From Desulfovibrio subterraneus (GTDB taxonomy: Bacteria > Desulfobacterota > Desulfovibrionia > Desulfovibrionales > Desulfovibrionaceae), in NCBI RefSeq assembly GCF_013340285.1, contig NZ_BLVO01000016.1, forward strand, positions 62,001 through 126,000: a stretch of 64,000 nt of DNA, written 5' to 3'. Made by a program: the position numbers and the translations under genes. Below, piece by piece: positions 26,546-34,938 of this stretch. A model generated the notes under the pieces. The model worked only from the letters and a program-made list of their open reading frames with translations. It was not told the origin of the DNA and did not search any database. Every line of letters starts with the position of its first letter. Position 1 is the stretch's first letter.

Positions 26546-27874
26546 CTAGAGTGCGGGCAGCCTGCTCATGAGATCGTCAAGCAGCAGGCGTTCTGCCGGA
26601 AACCAGATATCTTCGCCTTCAACCTGTATCCAGCACCGTCCGGATGATACCGGATCGGAGAAAAAATTCACCGTTGCAAGCGTATGCCGGCCGGGGCCGG
26701 AAAATTCCCATGTCAGCAAGTTTCGTGCTCCGGCGGGCAGTTCCTTGCGTGGGGCGTCTACAAACTGCAGCGAACCGAGTCGCCACATGATGACATCGAG
26801 TCCGGTCAGTTCCTTGCCCGATGCCCCGTCGTGCCAGCCGTCTGCTGCGCGCAGTGCCGTGTATTCTCTGACCTTGCCGTTCCGGCGCACGGTAAAGCGT
26901 TGCTCTTCCGTCTGGCCCAGGTCAACCTCCAGCACCGGCTTTTCGCGTAGCGCAAAGGCCGAAGCATTGAGCTTGTCCACCAGTTCCGCTTCTACCTCCA
27001 CAGGCACGTTCTGCCGTGAGAGGCGGCATAAAAAGACCTTGCCGTCCGATCCGTCGTGGTACAGCTCAATGGTTTCCGGAGCCGCAGACTTCTTGGTCCA
27101 TACGGAAATCTTGAGCGAGCGGGGCGGCAAGGCGGCCTGTGGCTCGATGGCCACGTTCCTTGCCCGGGCGTTGACCAGCGTGTGCAGATACAATGCTGTT
27201 TTGGCCTGCGCCACGGAATGCCGTGTCAACTGCTCCGGAGCAGAAAAGATGAACATGTCGCCCGTGCGGGAAATTTCCCAAACGCCGGTACCCGGCCCTT
27301 CTGCGCTGATGCGCGTAATGTCCTCAGGTTCGGTGGCGCTGACAAGCCGCAGATCGTGAAAGAACGATTCCGGCTTGTTGAAAAGATTTCTGTACTGGTT
27401 GGTAACCAGCACCACCTGGTCCCCCTGCAGGGAGCTTCGTGCGTATACGGTTCCCTGAGCCGGGCCGTCGGCGCCTATTACTATGCCCCAGACATCCTTG
27501 CCCGTTAGGGTAATGCTGGTGTTGTCGTTGTCCAGACCGAAGCTGCTTTTTTCGCGTCTCGTGAAGCGGCCCACGTGAGAAACCGGCGGCGTGTGGCCGA
27601 TGGTGTCCAGAAGGCCTTTCAGCCTTGCCTCGTTGGCGCGGATGGGTGCCGTGCCGTTGACGGGCATGATGAACCATCCTTCGGCAGTGCGGCTGAACAG
27701 GGAGTTGCCCGCAGGCGACTTGAGTTCAATGCGCGTCAGCGATTTCAGGCTCAGGCCGGGCCATGTGGGGTCGCCGATAAGGATGACCCCCCGCTTCGTC
27801 CATTGATGGATTCCCAGCCCTAGTCCGGTTGCGAGGATCAGCAGGGCCAGAAATATGGCAATGCGTCGCTTCAT
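26546..27874 (-). CDS. DUF4340 domain protein, membrane anchored
   Basis: A 442-residue protein with one N-terminal membrane anchor (RRIAIFLALLILATGLGLG) and a large extracytoplasmic part. It has the general pattern of DUF4340 proteins (SGREVVLV-like beta repeats: GDQVVLVTNQYRNLF; KVFLCRLSRQ), which often accompany Gld-type ABC exporters. No ABC transporter is adjacent here. The role is unknown. The ATG at 27874 lacks a strong ribosome site. The upstream open frame has no site either and is not counted. It lies 60 bases before rpoZ. Confidence 0.75.
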   Translation of the reverse strand: MKRRIAIFLALLILATGLGLGIHQWTKRGVILIGDPTWPGLSLKSLTRIELKSPAGNSLFSRTAEGWFIMPVNGTAPIRANEARLKGLLDTIGHTPPVSHVGRFTRREKSSFGLDNDNTSITLTGKDVWGIVIGADGPAQGTVYARSSLQGDQVVLVTNQYRNLFNKPESFFHDLRLVSATEPEDITRISAEGPGTGVWEISRTGDMFIFSAPEQLTRHSVAQAKTALYLHTLVNARARNVAIEPQAALPPRSLKISVWTKKSAAPETIELYHDGSDGKVFLCRLSRQNVPVEVEAELVDKLNASAFALREKPVLEVDLGQTEEQRFTVRRNGKVREYTALRAADGWHDGASGKELTGLDVIMWRLGSLQFVDAPRKELPAGARNLLTWEFSGPGRHTLATVNFFSDPVSSGRCWIQVEGEDIWFPAERLLLDDLMSRLPAL

Positions 27875-28390
27875 ATATATAATGCTGGCCTGTCGCCGCT
27901 GCGGTTTCCGGCATATCTGTTGATGATCCGGCAGGCCTGTGTAGGTAGGCCGGTGCTCAAATGCCGTATCTGCCGTAAAAAAACAAAAAGCGCCTTGATC
28001 CTGAGGGAGAGATTCCTGATTGGCAAGGCTGCAATACTCATAATGCGTCCGGACCGTTATGACACGCAAAGCATTCTCTGTGGCAGAGGGCGCACGTGCA
28101 TGCAGTTGGTTCCGCACCCGAAGCCGGTCTGGTTTCGGAGGCAGTGGGTCAAAAATAACAACAGGTTAAAAGGACGCAATATGCCAAGCTGCGCAGCATA
28201 CTCTTGCGGTCGTTCTGTGTCAATAAACAGGGAGCTCCTTTTTCCGGTGAACGGTTGCGTACCGCAGTGAAGAAGGGTATGCGGGCGCTTCAGCGGGTGA
28301 AGGGGAGTGCTGAAGGCGGGTGCGCCGAAGTGCCTGCAGAACCATTAACCGGAACGTATCGCTGAAGACTTTTTGCGAAGAGGAATGAAT
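27875..28390. other. Divergent intergenic stretch without a recognised gene
   Basis: About 515 bases between the divergent DUF4340 and TtcA-like genes. ORFs here (for example 27920-28270 on the plus strand) have no ribosome site and no familiar product. I see no strong hairpin with a T tail. Confidence 0.5.
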
Positions 28391-29143
28391 ATGGCGCGGG
28401 AAAAACTTTCATACGCACAAAAGCAGTGCATAAGCAGCGCGGGTAAGCTCATGCAGTCCACGCAGATGATCTATCCGGGTGCGCGGATTGGCGTTGCCAT
28501 GTCCGGCGGCATGGATAGCTGGGTGCTTATGCAGACCCTGCTGCACAGGCGCAGAATCGTGCCGTTCACCTTCGAGATCATGGCGTTGCACCTGAACCCC
28601 GGTTTTGATCCGGAGAGCCACGCCCCCCTTGTGCCGTGGCTGCAGGAGCGGGGTATTTCCTATCATGTGGAAGTGACAGACCACGGTGCGCGCGGTCATT
28701 CGCCGGAAAACAGGAACAATTCACCCTGCTTCTATTGCGCCATGCTGCGCCGTACCCGCCTTTTCGAGCTTTGCCGAGATTACAATCTCACCCATCTTGC
28801 CTTCGGGCACAACGCGGACGACCTTGTGGGTACCTTCTTCATGAACCTGTACGAGGGCGGCAGCGTGCGCGGCATGTCCATCAAGGAAGCCTTCTTCGGC
28901 GGGCGCCTCATGGTCATACGCCCGCTCATGCTTGTCGAGAAGTCGGTCATCAATCGCTGTGTTCGCCAGTGGGAGCTGCCCCTGTGGAGCAACCCCTGTC
29001 CGTCCGCTTCCGATTCCCGCCGCAAGGAGGTCATGGATGACTTCTGGGAGATGGCTGCGCGCAACAAGGGGCTAAGGCAGAATGTTTTCAATGCCTTGAC
29101 CCGTTGGCAGCTGGGCTTGACACTGGATGGCAAAGCAAAGTAA
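28391..29143 (+). CDS. TtcA-like PP-loop ATPase (tRNA thiolation family)
   Basis: A 250-residue PP-loop protein. The loop reads VAMSGGMDSWVL: Met stands where TtcA and TilS have Lys in SGGKDS. A Cys pair (PCFYCAMLRR), HLAFGHNADDLV and the late NPCPSASDSRR follow the TtcA pattern, which binds a 4Fe-4S cluster and adds sulfur to C32 of tRNA. The ATG at 28391 has AAGAGG 6 bases upstream. It could be a TtcA relative with another substrate because of the loop change. The gene stands alone. Confidence 0.82.
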   Translation: MAREKLSYAQKQCISSAGKLMQSTQMIYPGARIGVAMSGGMDSWVLMQTLLHRRRIVPFTFEIMALHLNPGFDPESHAPLVPWLQERGISYHVEVTDHGARGHSPENRNNSPCFYCAMLRRTRLFELCRDYNLTHLAFGHNADDLVGTFFMNLYEGGSVRGMSIKEAFFGGRLMVIRPLMLVEKSVINRCVRQWELPLWSNPCPSASDSRRKEVMDDFWEMAARNKGLRQNVFNALTRWQLGLTLDGKAK

Positions 29144-29228
29144 AGAAGCGGAGAATTGGTTGAGGATTGTCCTTGCTATAGGGCTCTGAATTTCCTGATG
29201 GAATCGTGTAGAAGAGCGAAGCGGAAGA

Positions 29229-30134
29229 ATGCTGTTTAGCAAGTATCACATAGTTATCTTTAGAGAAAACGAAGGTCATTGCAAAAAATTATTTTTGCGT
29301 GGATGGCTATGTGTGCTGGTGTTCGGCATTTTTCTGACATTTGCGGCCGGAAACGTTGTTTTCTGGAAATATTACACCAGCTACCAGAAGCTTTCTCAGG
29401 AGTACGCCTCGGCCGAAAAGACGGTTGAGGAGCAGAATAACCAGATCCTCAGCATGGCGAACAAGCTGAAGAGCGTGCAGAACGATCTGCAGCGCATTCA
29501 GCAGTTCGACTCCAAGCTGCGCGTCATGATCAATCTGGACAAGGATCAGGGCGACACGGCAGCTGCCATGGGCGGTTCCCGCTCCAAGGATTTTTCAGAA
29601 AGTTATCTTCCCATTCACCGTCAGGAGCTGCTTGCACGCAAGATGCACAGCTTCCTCAATCAGCTGAACACAGAAGTCCGGCTTGAGGAAGTGCAGCAGC
29701 AGGAGCTGATGCAGCGTTTCCGCGAGAACCGCGAGCTGCTCGCATCCACCCCCTCCATCTGGCCGACCGAGGGCTGGGTTTCCTCCCCCTTCGGCATGCG
29801 CCGTTCTCCGTTTACCGGACGCCGCGAATTCCACAAGGGCATCGATATTACCAACCGCAAGGGTACGCCGATCTATTCCTCCGCCAAGGGCGTGGTTTCC
29901 TTTGCCGGTGTGGACGGCGGCTACGGCAACGTGGTTGTCGTGAGCCACGGCGACGGTATAGATACCCGCTTCGCCCACATGCAGCGCTTCGTGGTCAAGG
30001 CCGGGCAGAGTGTCACCCGTGGTGAACTTATCGGCTACATGGGCAATACCGGACGCTCCACCGGACCGCACCTGCACTATGAAGTGCGCGTGAGCGGTGT
30101 GTGCGTGAACCCCATGCGCTACATACTGAACTAG
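29229..30134 (+). CDS. M23-family (LytM) metallopeptidase, membrane anchored
   Basis: A 301-residue protein. One N-terminal membrane segment (about 25-45), a coiled coil (about 50-165, with EEQNNQILSMANKLKSVQ), and a C-terminal LytM domain. The zinc/catalytic residues are visible in HKGIDI, FAHMQ and PHLHYEV. It should cut peptidoglycan cross-links in the periplasm or serve as an EnvC/NlpD-like amidase activator; the complete His/Asp set favours an active enzyme. A terminator follows at 30157. Confidence 0.92.
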   Translation: MLFSKYHIVIFRENEGHCKKLFLRGWLCVLVFGIFLTFAAGNVVFWKYYTSYQKLSQEYASAEKTVEEQNNQILSMANKLKSVQNDLQRIQQFDSKLRVMINLDKDQGDTAAAMGGSRSKDFSESYLPIHRQELLARKMHSFLNQLNTEVRLEEVQQQELMQRFRENRELLASTPSIWPTEGWVSSPFGMRRSPFTGRREFHKGIDITNRKGTPIYSSAKGVVSFAGVDGGYGNVVVVSHGDGIDTRFAHMQRFVVKAGQSVTRGELIGYMGNTGRSTGPHLHYEVRVSGVCVNPMRYILN

Positions 30135-30156
30135 TCAAATTTCTTCCTAGGCATGT

Positions 30157-30202
30157 TGAAGCCCCCGTCTGGATAATCCGGCGGGGGCTTCAGCTCTTTT
30201 TA
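30157..30202 (+). terminator. Bidirectional intrinsic terminator
   Basis: An 11-bp stem (30157-30167 with 30182-30192) with a 14-nt loop, followed by cTTTTTAT on the plus strand after ag/ctc. It sits between the convergent M23 peptidase and Lrp genes. Confidence 0.8.
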
Positions 30203-30217
30203 TCAGGGGGGCGGGAA

Positions 30218-30730
30218 TCAGGCGCCTTCGTCGGCAGCCAGTTCCCCTACAACCGAAGAGAGCAGGGCGCCGGAAATTTCCTTGGCGCTGCGCAGAATGA
30301 TCATGGTGCGGGTGGCGAACACGGGCTCGATGTCATTTATCTCCATGAGAATGCGTTCCAGCGAATCGGTGTCGCTGCAGCGGATGCGGGCTATGAAGCA
30401 TTCTTCGCCGGTCATGTGATAGGCCTCTTCCACCCCTTCAATGGCAGAGATGGCCTGGCCTACTTCGGGCGCGAGCCGGTGGGGCGTGATTTTTACGCTC
30501 ACAAAGGCTGAAAGCGGCAGGCCCAGTGCGGCAGGTTCTACCTGAACCGAGTAGCCGCGGATGATGCCGCGTTCTTCCATTTTGCGGATACGTTCGAACA
30601 CGGCGGAGGTGGTCATGCCGAGCTGGCGTGCAATTTCCGCGTTGGATATGCGGGCGTTTTCCTGAAGAATAGTCAGAATGCGCCTGTTTTTTTCGTCGAT
30701 TTGTATCTTGGGCAGGGTTTTGTACTTCAT
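30218..30730 (-). CDS. Lrp/AsnC family transcriptional regulator
   Basis: A 170-residue regulator. The N-terminal winged helix-turn-helix is typical (IDEKNRRILTILQENARISNAEIARQLGMT, written here as its first and last parts IDEKNRRIL and AEIARQLGM). The C-terminal RAM/AsnC effector domain follows (GEECFIARIRCSDTDSLERI). Members sense amino acids and change DNA packing or gene expression. It is divergent from the M50 peptidase gene, with about 230 bases between. The effector is unknown. Confidence 0.93.
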   Translation of the reverse strand: MKYKTLPKIQIDEKNRRILTILQENARISNAEIARQLGMTTSAVFERIRKMEERGIIRGYSVQVEPAALGLPLSAFVSVKITPHRLAPEVGQAISAIEGVEEAYHMTGEECFIARIRCSDTDSLERILMEINDIEPVFATRTMIILRSAKEISGALLSSVVGELAADEGA

Positions 30731-30963
30731 GAAACCATCAAATATTCGCAGGTCGTGGAAAGGTCAAGATGCCGGTAACGGCAGGCGGGAGTGTCCGGCC
30801 ACTTTTCTACACTGCGGTCATTGCAGAGGCGCATGCAGGCGCGGATACATACCGGCTCTGTTGCAGGCGGAAAGATGGCAAAATGCCCGCCGGACCGGCG
30901 TTTCATTGTCACCCGTCTGAGGCTTTTTCTTGCCCTGCCCGAGTCTTCGTGGTAGCCGCAAGC

Positions 30964-31626
30964 ATGTTCGATCTCGATCTCGCACTCAGCGTCCGGAAGA
31001 TCTCCGTCGCATTGATTCCCATGCTGCTCGGCATGGTTTGTCATGAAGTGGCCCACGGCTGGGTTGCCTGGAAGCATGGCGATCCTACAGCCAAGAGCCT
31101 TGGCCGCCTTACCCTGAACCCGCTGCCGCATATTGACCCCATGGGCACGCTGGTGTTCATTCTCACCGCGCTGACCAGCCCCTTTGTCATAGGCTGGGCC
31201 AAGCCGGTGCCTGTGAATCCCCGCTATTTCAGTAATCCGCGCAAGGGAATGATGCTTGTGTCGGTGGCGGGACCTGCGGCCAACTTCCTGCTCGCCATTC
31301 TATTTGCCATGGGCTACCGCCTTGCCGGTTCCGGCATGCTGATGCCCGGAGGCGTGCAGGAGTTTCTGCTGGCCATGTGCGCAACCGGCGTGTGGATAAA
31401 CCTTACGCTCTGCTGGTTCAACCTCATGCCCATTCCGCCGCTTGACGGCAGCAAGATCGCAGCTGGTTTCATGCCGCCCCACATGGCGTACAAGTACCTG
31501 CAGATCGAACGGTACGGGCTTATCGTTGTCATGATTCTGCTGGCATCCGGCCTTCTGGGCAAGGTTGTCTGGCCCCTTGTGGACGGTTCGGCAGATCTCA
31601 TATCCGCTCTCATCGGCATCCGCTGA
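30964..31626 (+). CDS. Site-2 protease family (M50) membrane metalloprotease
   Basis: A 220-residue membrane protein with about five hydrophobic segments. The zinc motif is HEVAH in MVCHEVAHGWVA, and the second metal-ligand motif is NLMPIPPLDGSK. These define small group M50 peptidases without a PDZ domain. It would cut proteins within the membrane. The ATG at 30964 is chosen because the protein begins at the first membrane helix; the longer upstream frame is poor in expected codons. It ends 27 bases before trpS, so the two are likely co-transcribed. Confidence 0.9.
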   Translation: MFDLDLALSVRKISVALIPMLLGMVCHEVAHGWVAWKHGDPTAKSLGRLTLNPLPHIDPMGTLVFILTALTSPFVIGWAKPVPVNPRYFSNPRKGMMLVSVAGPAANFLLAILFAMGYRLAGSGMLMPGGVQEFLLAMCATGVWINLTLCWFNLMPIPPLDGSKIAAGFMPPHMAYKYLQIERYGLIVVMILLASGLLGKVVWPLVDGSADLISALIGIR

Positions 31627-31653
31627 TGCCGACATTCTTTCTGGAGGACTTTG

Positions 31654-32646
31654 ATGACTAGACAGCGCACGGTATCCGGCATGCGGCCCACGGGCTCGCT
31701 GCATCTCGGCCACTATTTCGGCGTTATCAAGAACTGGGTGGAAATGCAGAAGGAGATGGACTGCTTCTTCTTTGTCGCCGACTGGCATGCCCTGACCAGC
31801 GACTATGCCGAACCCGCCCGTATCAAGGGATTTGTTCCCGAACTGGTGAAGGATTGGGTGGCATCGGGTCTTAACCCCGAAGAGTGCGTCATCTTCCAGC
31901 AGTCTCTGGTCAAGGAACACTCCGAACTGAACCTGCTTTTCGGCATGATCACGCCCCTCGGCTGGCTTGAGCGCTGTCCCACCTACAAGGAACAGCGTGA
32001 CCAGATCACCAACAAGGACCTTGGTAACTACGGGTTCCTCGGCTACCCCGTGCTCATGGCAACCGATATTCTCATGTATCGCCCCCAGTGGGTGCCGGTG
32101 GGACAGGACCAGTTGCCGCATGTTGAAATGACCCGCGAAATCGCCCGTCGCTTCAACTTCCTGTATCAAACAGATTTCTTCCCCGAACCGCAGGCCCGCC
32201 TGACTCCGGAAGCAAAGCTCCCCGGTCTGGACGGACGCAAGATGTCCAAGAGCTACAACAACTCCATCTACCTGCGCGAATCCATGGAAGAGATCACCCC
32301 CAAGGTGCGCGGCATGCTCACCGACCAGAACCGTCTGCGCAAGACTGATCCGGGCGACCCCAAGGTGTGCAACCTGTTCCCCTACCATGTGCTCATGACG
32401 GATGAAGCCACGCAGGCGGAAATCTGTCAGGGCTGTACCACCGCCACGCTCGGCTGCGTGGACTGCAAGAAGATCCTTCTGACTTCCATGGAGCGCTTCC
32501 TTGCTCCCATACATGAGCGCCGCCGCGAACTGGATGCCCGTCCCGACATGGTGCGGGACATCATCAATCACGGAACTGAGCGCGCCCGTGTGGAGGCGCA
32601 GAAGACCATGGAAGGCGTGCGCAAGCACTTCCATTTCGATTTCTAG
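31654..32646 (+). CDS. trpS: Tryptophanyl-tRNA synthetase
   Basis: A class Ic synthetase of 330 residues. The HIGH motif appears as TGSLHLGHYFG and the KMSKS motif as GRKMSKSYNN. GQDQLPHVEMTREIA is the expected core. It charges tRNA-Trp in the cytosol. The ATG at 31654 has GGAGG 6 bases upstream; the TTG three bases earlier is in frame but less likely. A Cys-rich stretch (ICQGCTTATLGCVDCKK) near residue 255 fits the clade with an Fe-S or zinc site. Confidence 0.97.
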   Translation: MTRQRTVSGMRPTGSLHLGHYFGVIKNWVEMQKEMDCFFFVADWHALTSDYAEPARIKGFVPELVKDWVASGLNPEECVIFQQSLVKEHSELNLLFGMITPLGWLERCPTYKEQRDQITNKDLGNYGFLGYPVLMATDILMYRPQWVPVGQDQLPHVEMTREIARRFNFLYQTDFFPEPQARLTPEAKLPGLDGRKMSKSYNNSIYLRESMEEITPKVRGMLTDQNRLRKTDPGDPKVCNLFPYHVLMTDEATQAEICQGCTTATLGCVDCKKILLTSMERFLAPIHERRRELDARPDMVRDIINHGTERARVEAQKTMEGVRKHFHFDF

Positions 32647-32667
32647 TCTTACGCAATATGAATGAAG

Positions 32668-32699
32668 AGGCCGGCGGAGTAACTCCGCCGGCCTTTTTC
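32668..32699 (+). terminator. Intrinsic terminator of trpS
   Basis: A stem of 12 bp (32668-32679 with 32683-32694) and a very small loop, followed by a run of T. Confidence 0.9.
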
Positions 32700-32811
32700 A
32701 TGCTCAATGGGTGGGCATAGCCCGCTGCAATCCGGTCAGCCGTGCGGCGAAAAGTTCCGGCCATATGTGGCTTGATCTGCTGCCTGCGGGGCGGATGCGT
32801 TCTGCATTGCC

Positions 32812-34773
32812 TTATTCAGCCTGCCCGTCATGCTCTGCATGTTTTTCCGGCAGGGGGGCAAAGCAAAGCTGGCTGCCAGAGCGCTTGGCTTCATACATGG
32901 CACTGTCTGCCGCGCTGAGCAGCTCGCTTGCCGTGGTCCCGTGATGCGGATACAGGCTGGCACCGATGCTGGCACCGATGGAGCATTCCGTTATCTGGCA
33001 ATCGTACGGGGAGAGCAGATGGGCAAGCAGTTCGCGGCTTATGCGTTCCACTGCGGCGGGGCCAGAAACATCCCAGAGAAGCACGGCGAATTCGTCGCCA
33101 CCCATGCGGGCAGCGATATCCGAGCTGCGCAGACGGCGGTCAAGCCTTCTTGAGACCTGCTGCAAAAGGTAGTCACCAACCTGATGACCGTAGCTGTCGT
33201 TTATCGGCTTGAAACCGTCCAGGTCGATGAACAGCAGCCCTATCTGGCATCCGGAGCGGTTTGCCTGTTGGAGCATTTCTTCCAGCCGCTTATTGAATCC
33301 TATGCGGTTGGCAATGGCTGTGAGCGGGTCAGTTATAACCATGAGTGCCAGCTGCTCCTCGGCCTGTTTCTGGGCGGATATATCCATAATCAGCCCTTCT
33401 AGGCGCTCAAGCCGGTCGCCTATGCCGAATACGCCGCGCGCGCTGATTCCCACCCAGAAGACCTCACCGTCCTGACGCTGCACCTGTGCTTCAAACCCGT
33501 TTACGACCCTTTCGGATATAATGCGTTTCTTGAGTATTTCCAGCTGTTCAGGGTCAGCGAAAAGTTGTGTGGCAATGCTCGTGACCTGATACGTCATACC
33601 CGGTGCCGAATCATAACCGAACATGCGTGCCATTGCCGGGTTGACCCCGATAAATTTGTCGTCGGCGGTGGCAGTAAAAATACCTTCCGCCGCGTTCATG
33701 TAAAGAGCGCGGTAGCGTTCTTCGGCACGGCGCAGTGAATTCTCGATGCGCTTGCGGTCGGTGATGTCCATGATGACTCCCGCAAGGCCCAGCAGCGTTC
33801 CGTTTTCATCAAACATGGACTCTTTGCTGAACATTACTTCGCGCAGGCCCTCGTTGGTCTGGATGGAGTATTCGTATTGCTGAATGGCGGGGCCGTGCGA
33901 TTCCAGCAGGGCTCTGTCCATATCGTGGTATTTTTCTGCAAGATGTCTGGGTGCAATGTCGAATACGCTCTTGCCGAGCAGCTCCTGACCCTTCTGGCCG
34001 AGCTGGGTCTCGAACGCTTTGTTGAGAAGCTGGTACCGGCCTGCGGGGTCTTTGAAAAAAATCGGCGTGGGCAGGGCATCAAGCAGGGTCTGAAGAAATG
34101 TGTGGCTGTGCCGTAGCTGTCGTTCAGCCTCCTTTCCTTGCGTGATGTCCATAACGGCACCCTGTATGTAGCCGTCCTCCGTGTGTACGGTGGCTGTCAT
34201 GAGTGCCTGACGGCTGCGCCCGTCGCGTGCGGTGAATTCGAGTTCAAAATTGTCTATCCGGCCGTTTGTCTGCAACAGCTCCACTATCTGTTTGCGAACG
34301 GAGGGGTCCGAGTAAAAGCTTGCGGGCTGACCGTCCTGCAGGAGTTGCTCCGGGTCGTCATATCCCAGCCGCTCGGCGCACGCTTTGTTCAGGTAGAGAA
34401 AACGGGTCCCGTCAAGGGAAGAGCGGAATATGGCAACCTGCGCAAGATCCATGAGCGACCTGAGTTCGCGTGCTTCCAGCCATGCCTGCACGCAGCCGCG
34501 ATCCTGCTCAGGCAGCTGGTTGCAGGCGGGGTTCTGATTGCTGTTCTGCTCCGGACAGGTTGCCGGTGGCTGCGCGTGACGGGAAGCGCGTCTGCATCCA
34601 AGCCTCCATGCGATGAATACGCTCAGAAGCCACAGGGCAACGGTGACGGGAAACAGAGGAACGGAGGCCGGAGGGGGACTCTGCGCGGCTGAAGGTGCGC
34701 TTGCCAGAACTGACGTTGGCAAGAGCGGCAGGATGGTGAGAGCGGTCAGTACGGAGGATGCATCAATTCGCAT
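32812..34773 (-). CDS. PAS-domain diguanylate cyclase
   Basis: A 653-residue protein. N-terminal signal-like segment and a second membrane segment near 42-60, then three PAS domains (first about 110-215, with RFLYLNKACAERLGY; second about 225-340; third about 350-470, with KFIGVNPAMARMFGY), then a GGDEF domain with ARMGGDEFAVLLWD near residue 565. The motif is intact, so it should make c-di-GMP from GTP. There is no EAL domain. A gagggac site precedes the ATG. Signals for the PAS domains are unknown. It is convergent with trpS. Confidence 0.93.
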   Translation of the reverse strand: MRIDASSVLTALTILPLLPTSVLASAPSAAQSPPPASVPLFPVTVALWLLSVFIAWRLGCRRASRHAQPPATCPEQNSNQNPACNQLPEQDRGCVQAWLEARELRSLMDLAQVAIFRSSLDGTRFLYLNKACAERLGYDDPEQLLQDGQPASFYSDPSVRKQIVELLQTNGRIDNFELEFTARDGRSRQALMTATVHTEDGYIQGAVMDITQGKEAERQLRHSHTFLQTLLDALPTPIFFKDPAGRYQLLNKAFETQLGQKGQELLGKSVFDIAPRHLAEKYHDMDRALLESHGPAIQQYEYSIQTNEGLREVMFSKESMFDENGTLLGLAGVIMDITDRKRIENSLRRAEERYRALYMNAAEGIFTATADDKFIGVNPAMARMFGYDSAPGMTYQVTSIATQLFADPEQLEILKKRIISERVVNGFEAQVQRQDGEVFWVGISARGVFGIGDRLERLEGLIMDISAQKQAEEQLALMVITDPLTAIANRIGFNKRLEEMLQQANRSGCQIGLLFIDLDGFKPINDSYGHQVGDYLLQQVSRRLDRRLRSSDIAARMGGDEFAVLLWDVSGPAAVERISRELLAHLLSPYDCQITECSIGASIGASLYPHHGTTASELLSAADSAMYEAKRSGSQLCFAPLPEKHAEHDGQAE

Positions 34774-34880
34774 GGGTCCCTCGATAGTGTGGAGTCAGAG
34801 CTAAGTATGCCATGCAACGGCAAAAGCCCCAATGAGTAATTTGTGGTTAACGGACCGGCTTTCATCTATTTGATGCAAAG

Positions 34881-34908
34881 AAGGCCGAGGTCATTTGACC
34901 TCGGCCTT
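34881..34908 (-). terminator. Intrinsic terminator of the NhaC gene
   Basis: A perfect 13-bp stem (34881-34893 with 34896-34908) with a tiny loop, followed on the minus strand by ctttg. It lies 30 bases after the antiporter stop. Confidence 0.8.
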
Positions 34909-34938
34909 TTCGTTGCGGATATGCTATTCCATTGCGGT

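Noticed and set aside
27920-28270. 117-codon plus-strand ORF upstream of the TtcA-like gene
   Set aside because: No ribosome site, no familiar sequence, atypical composition.
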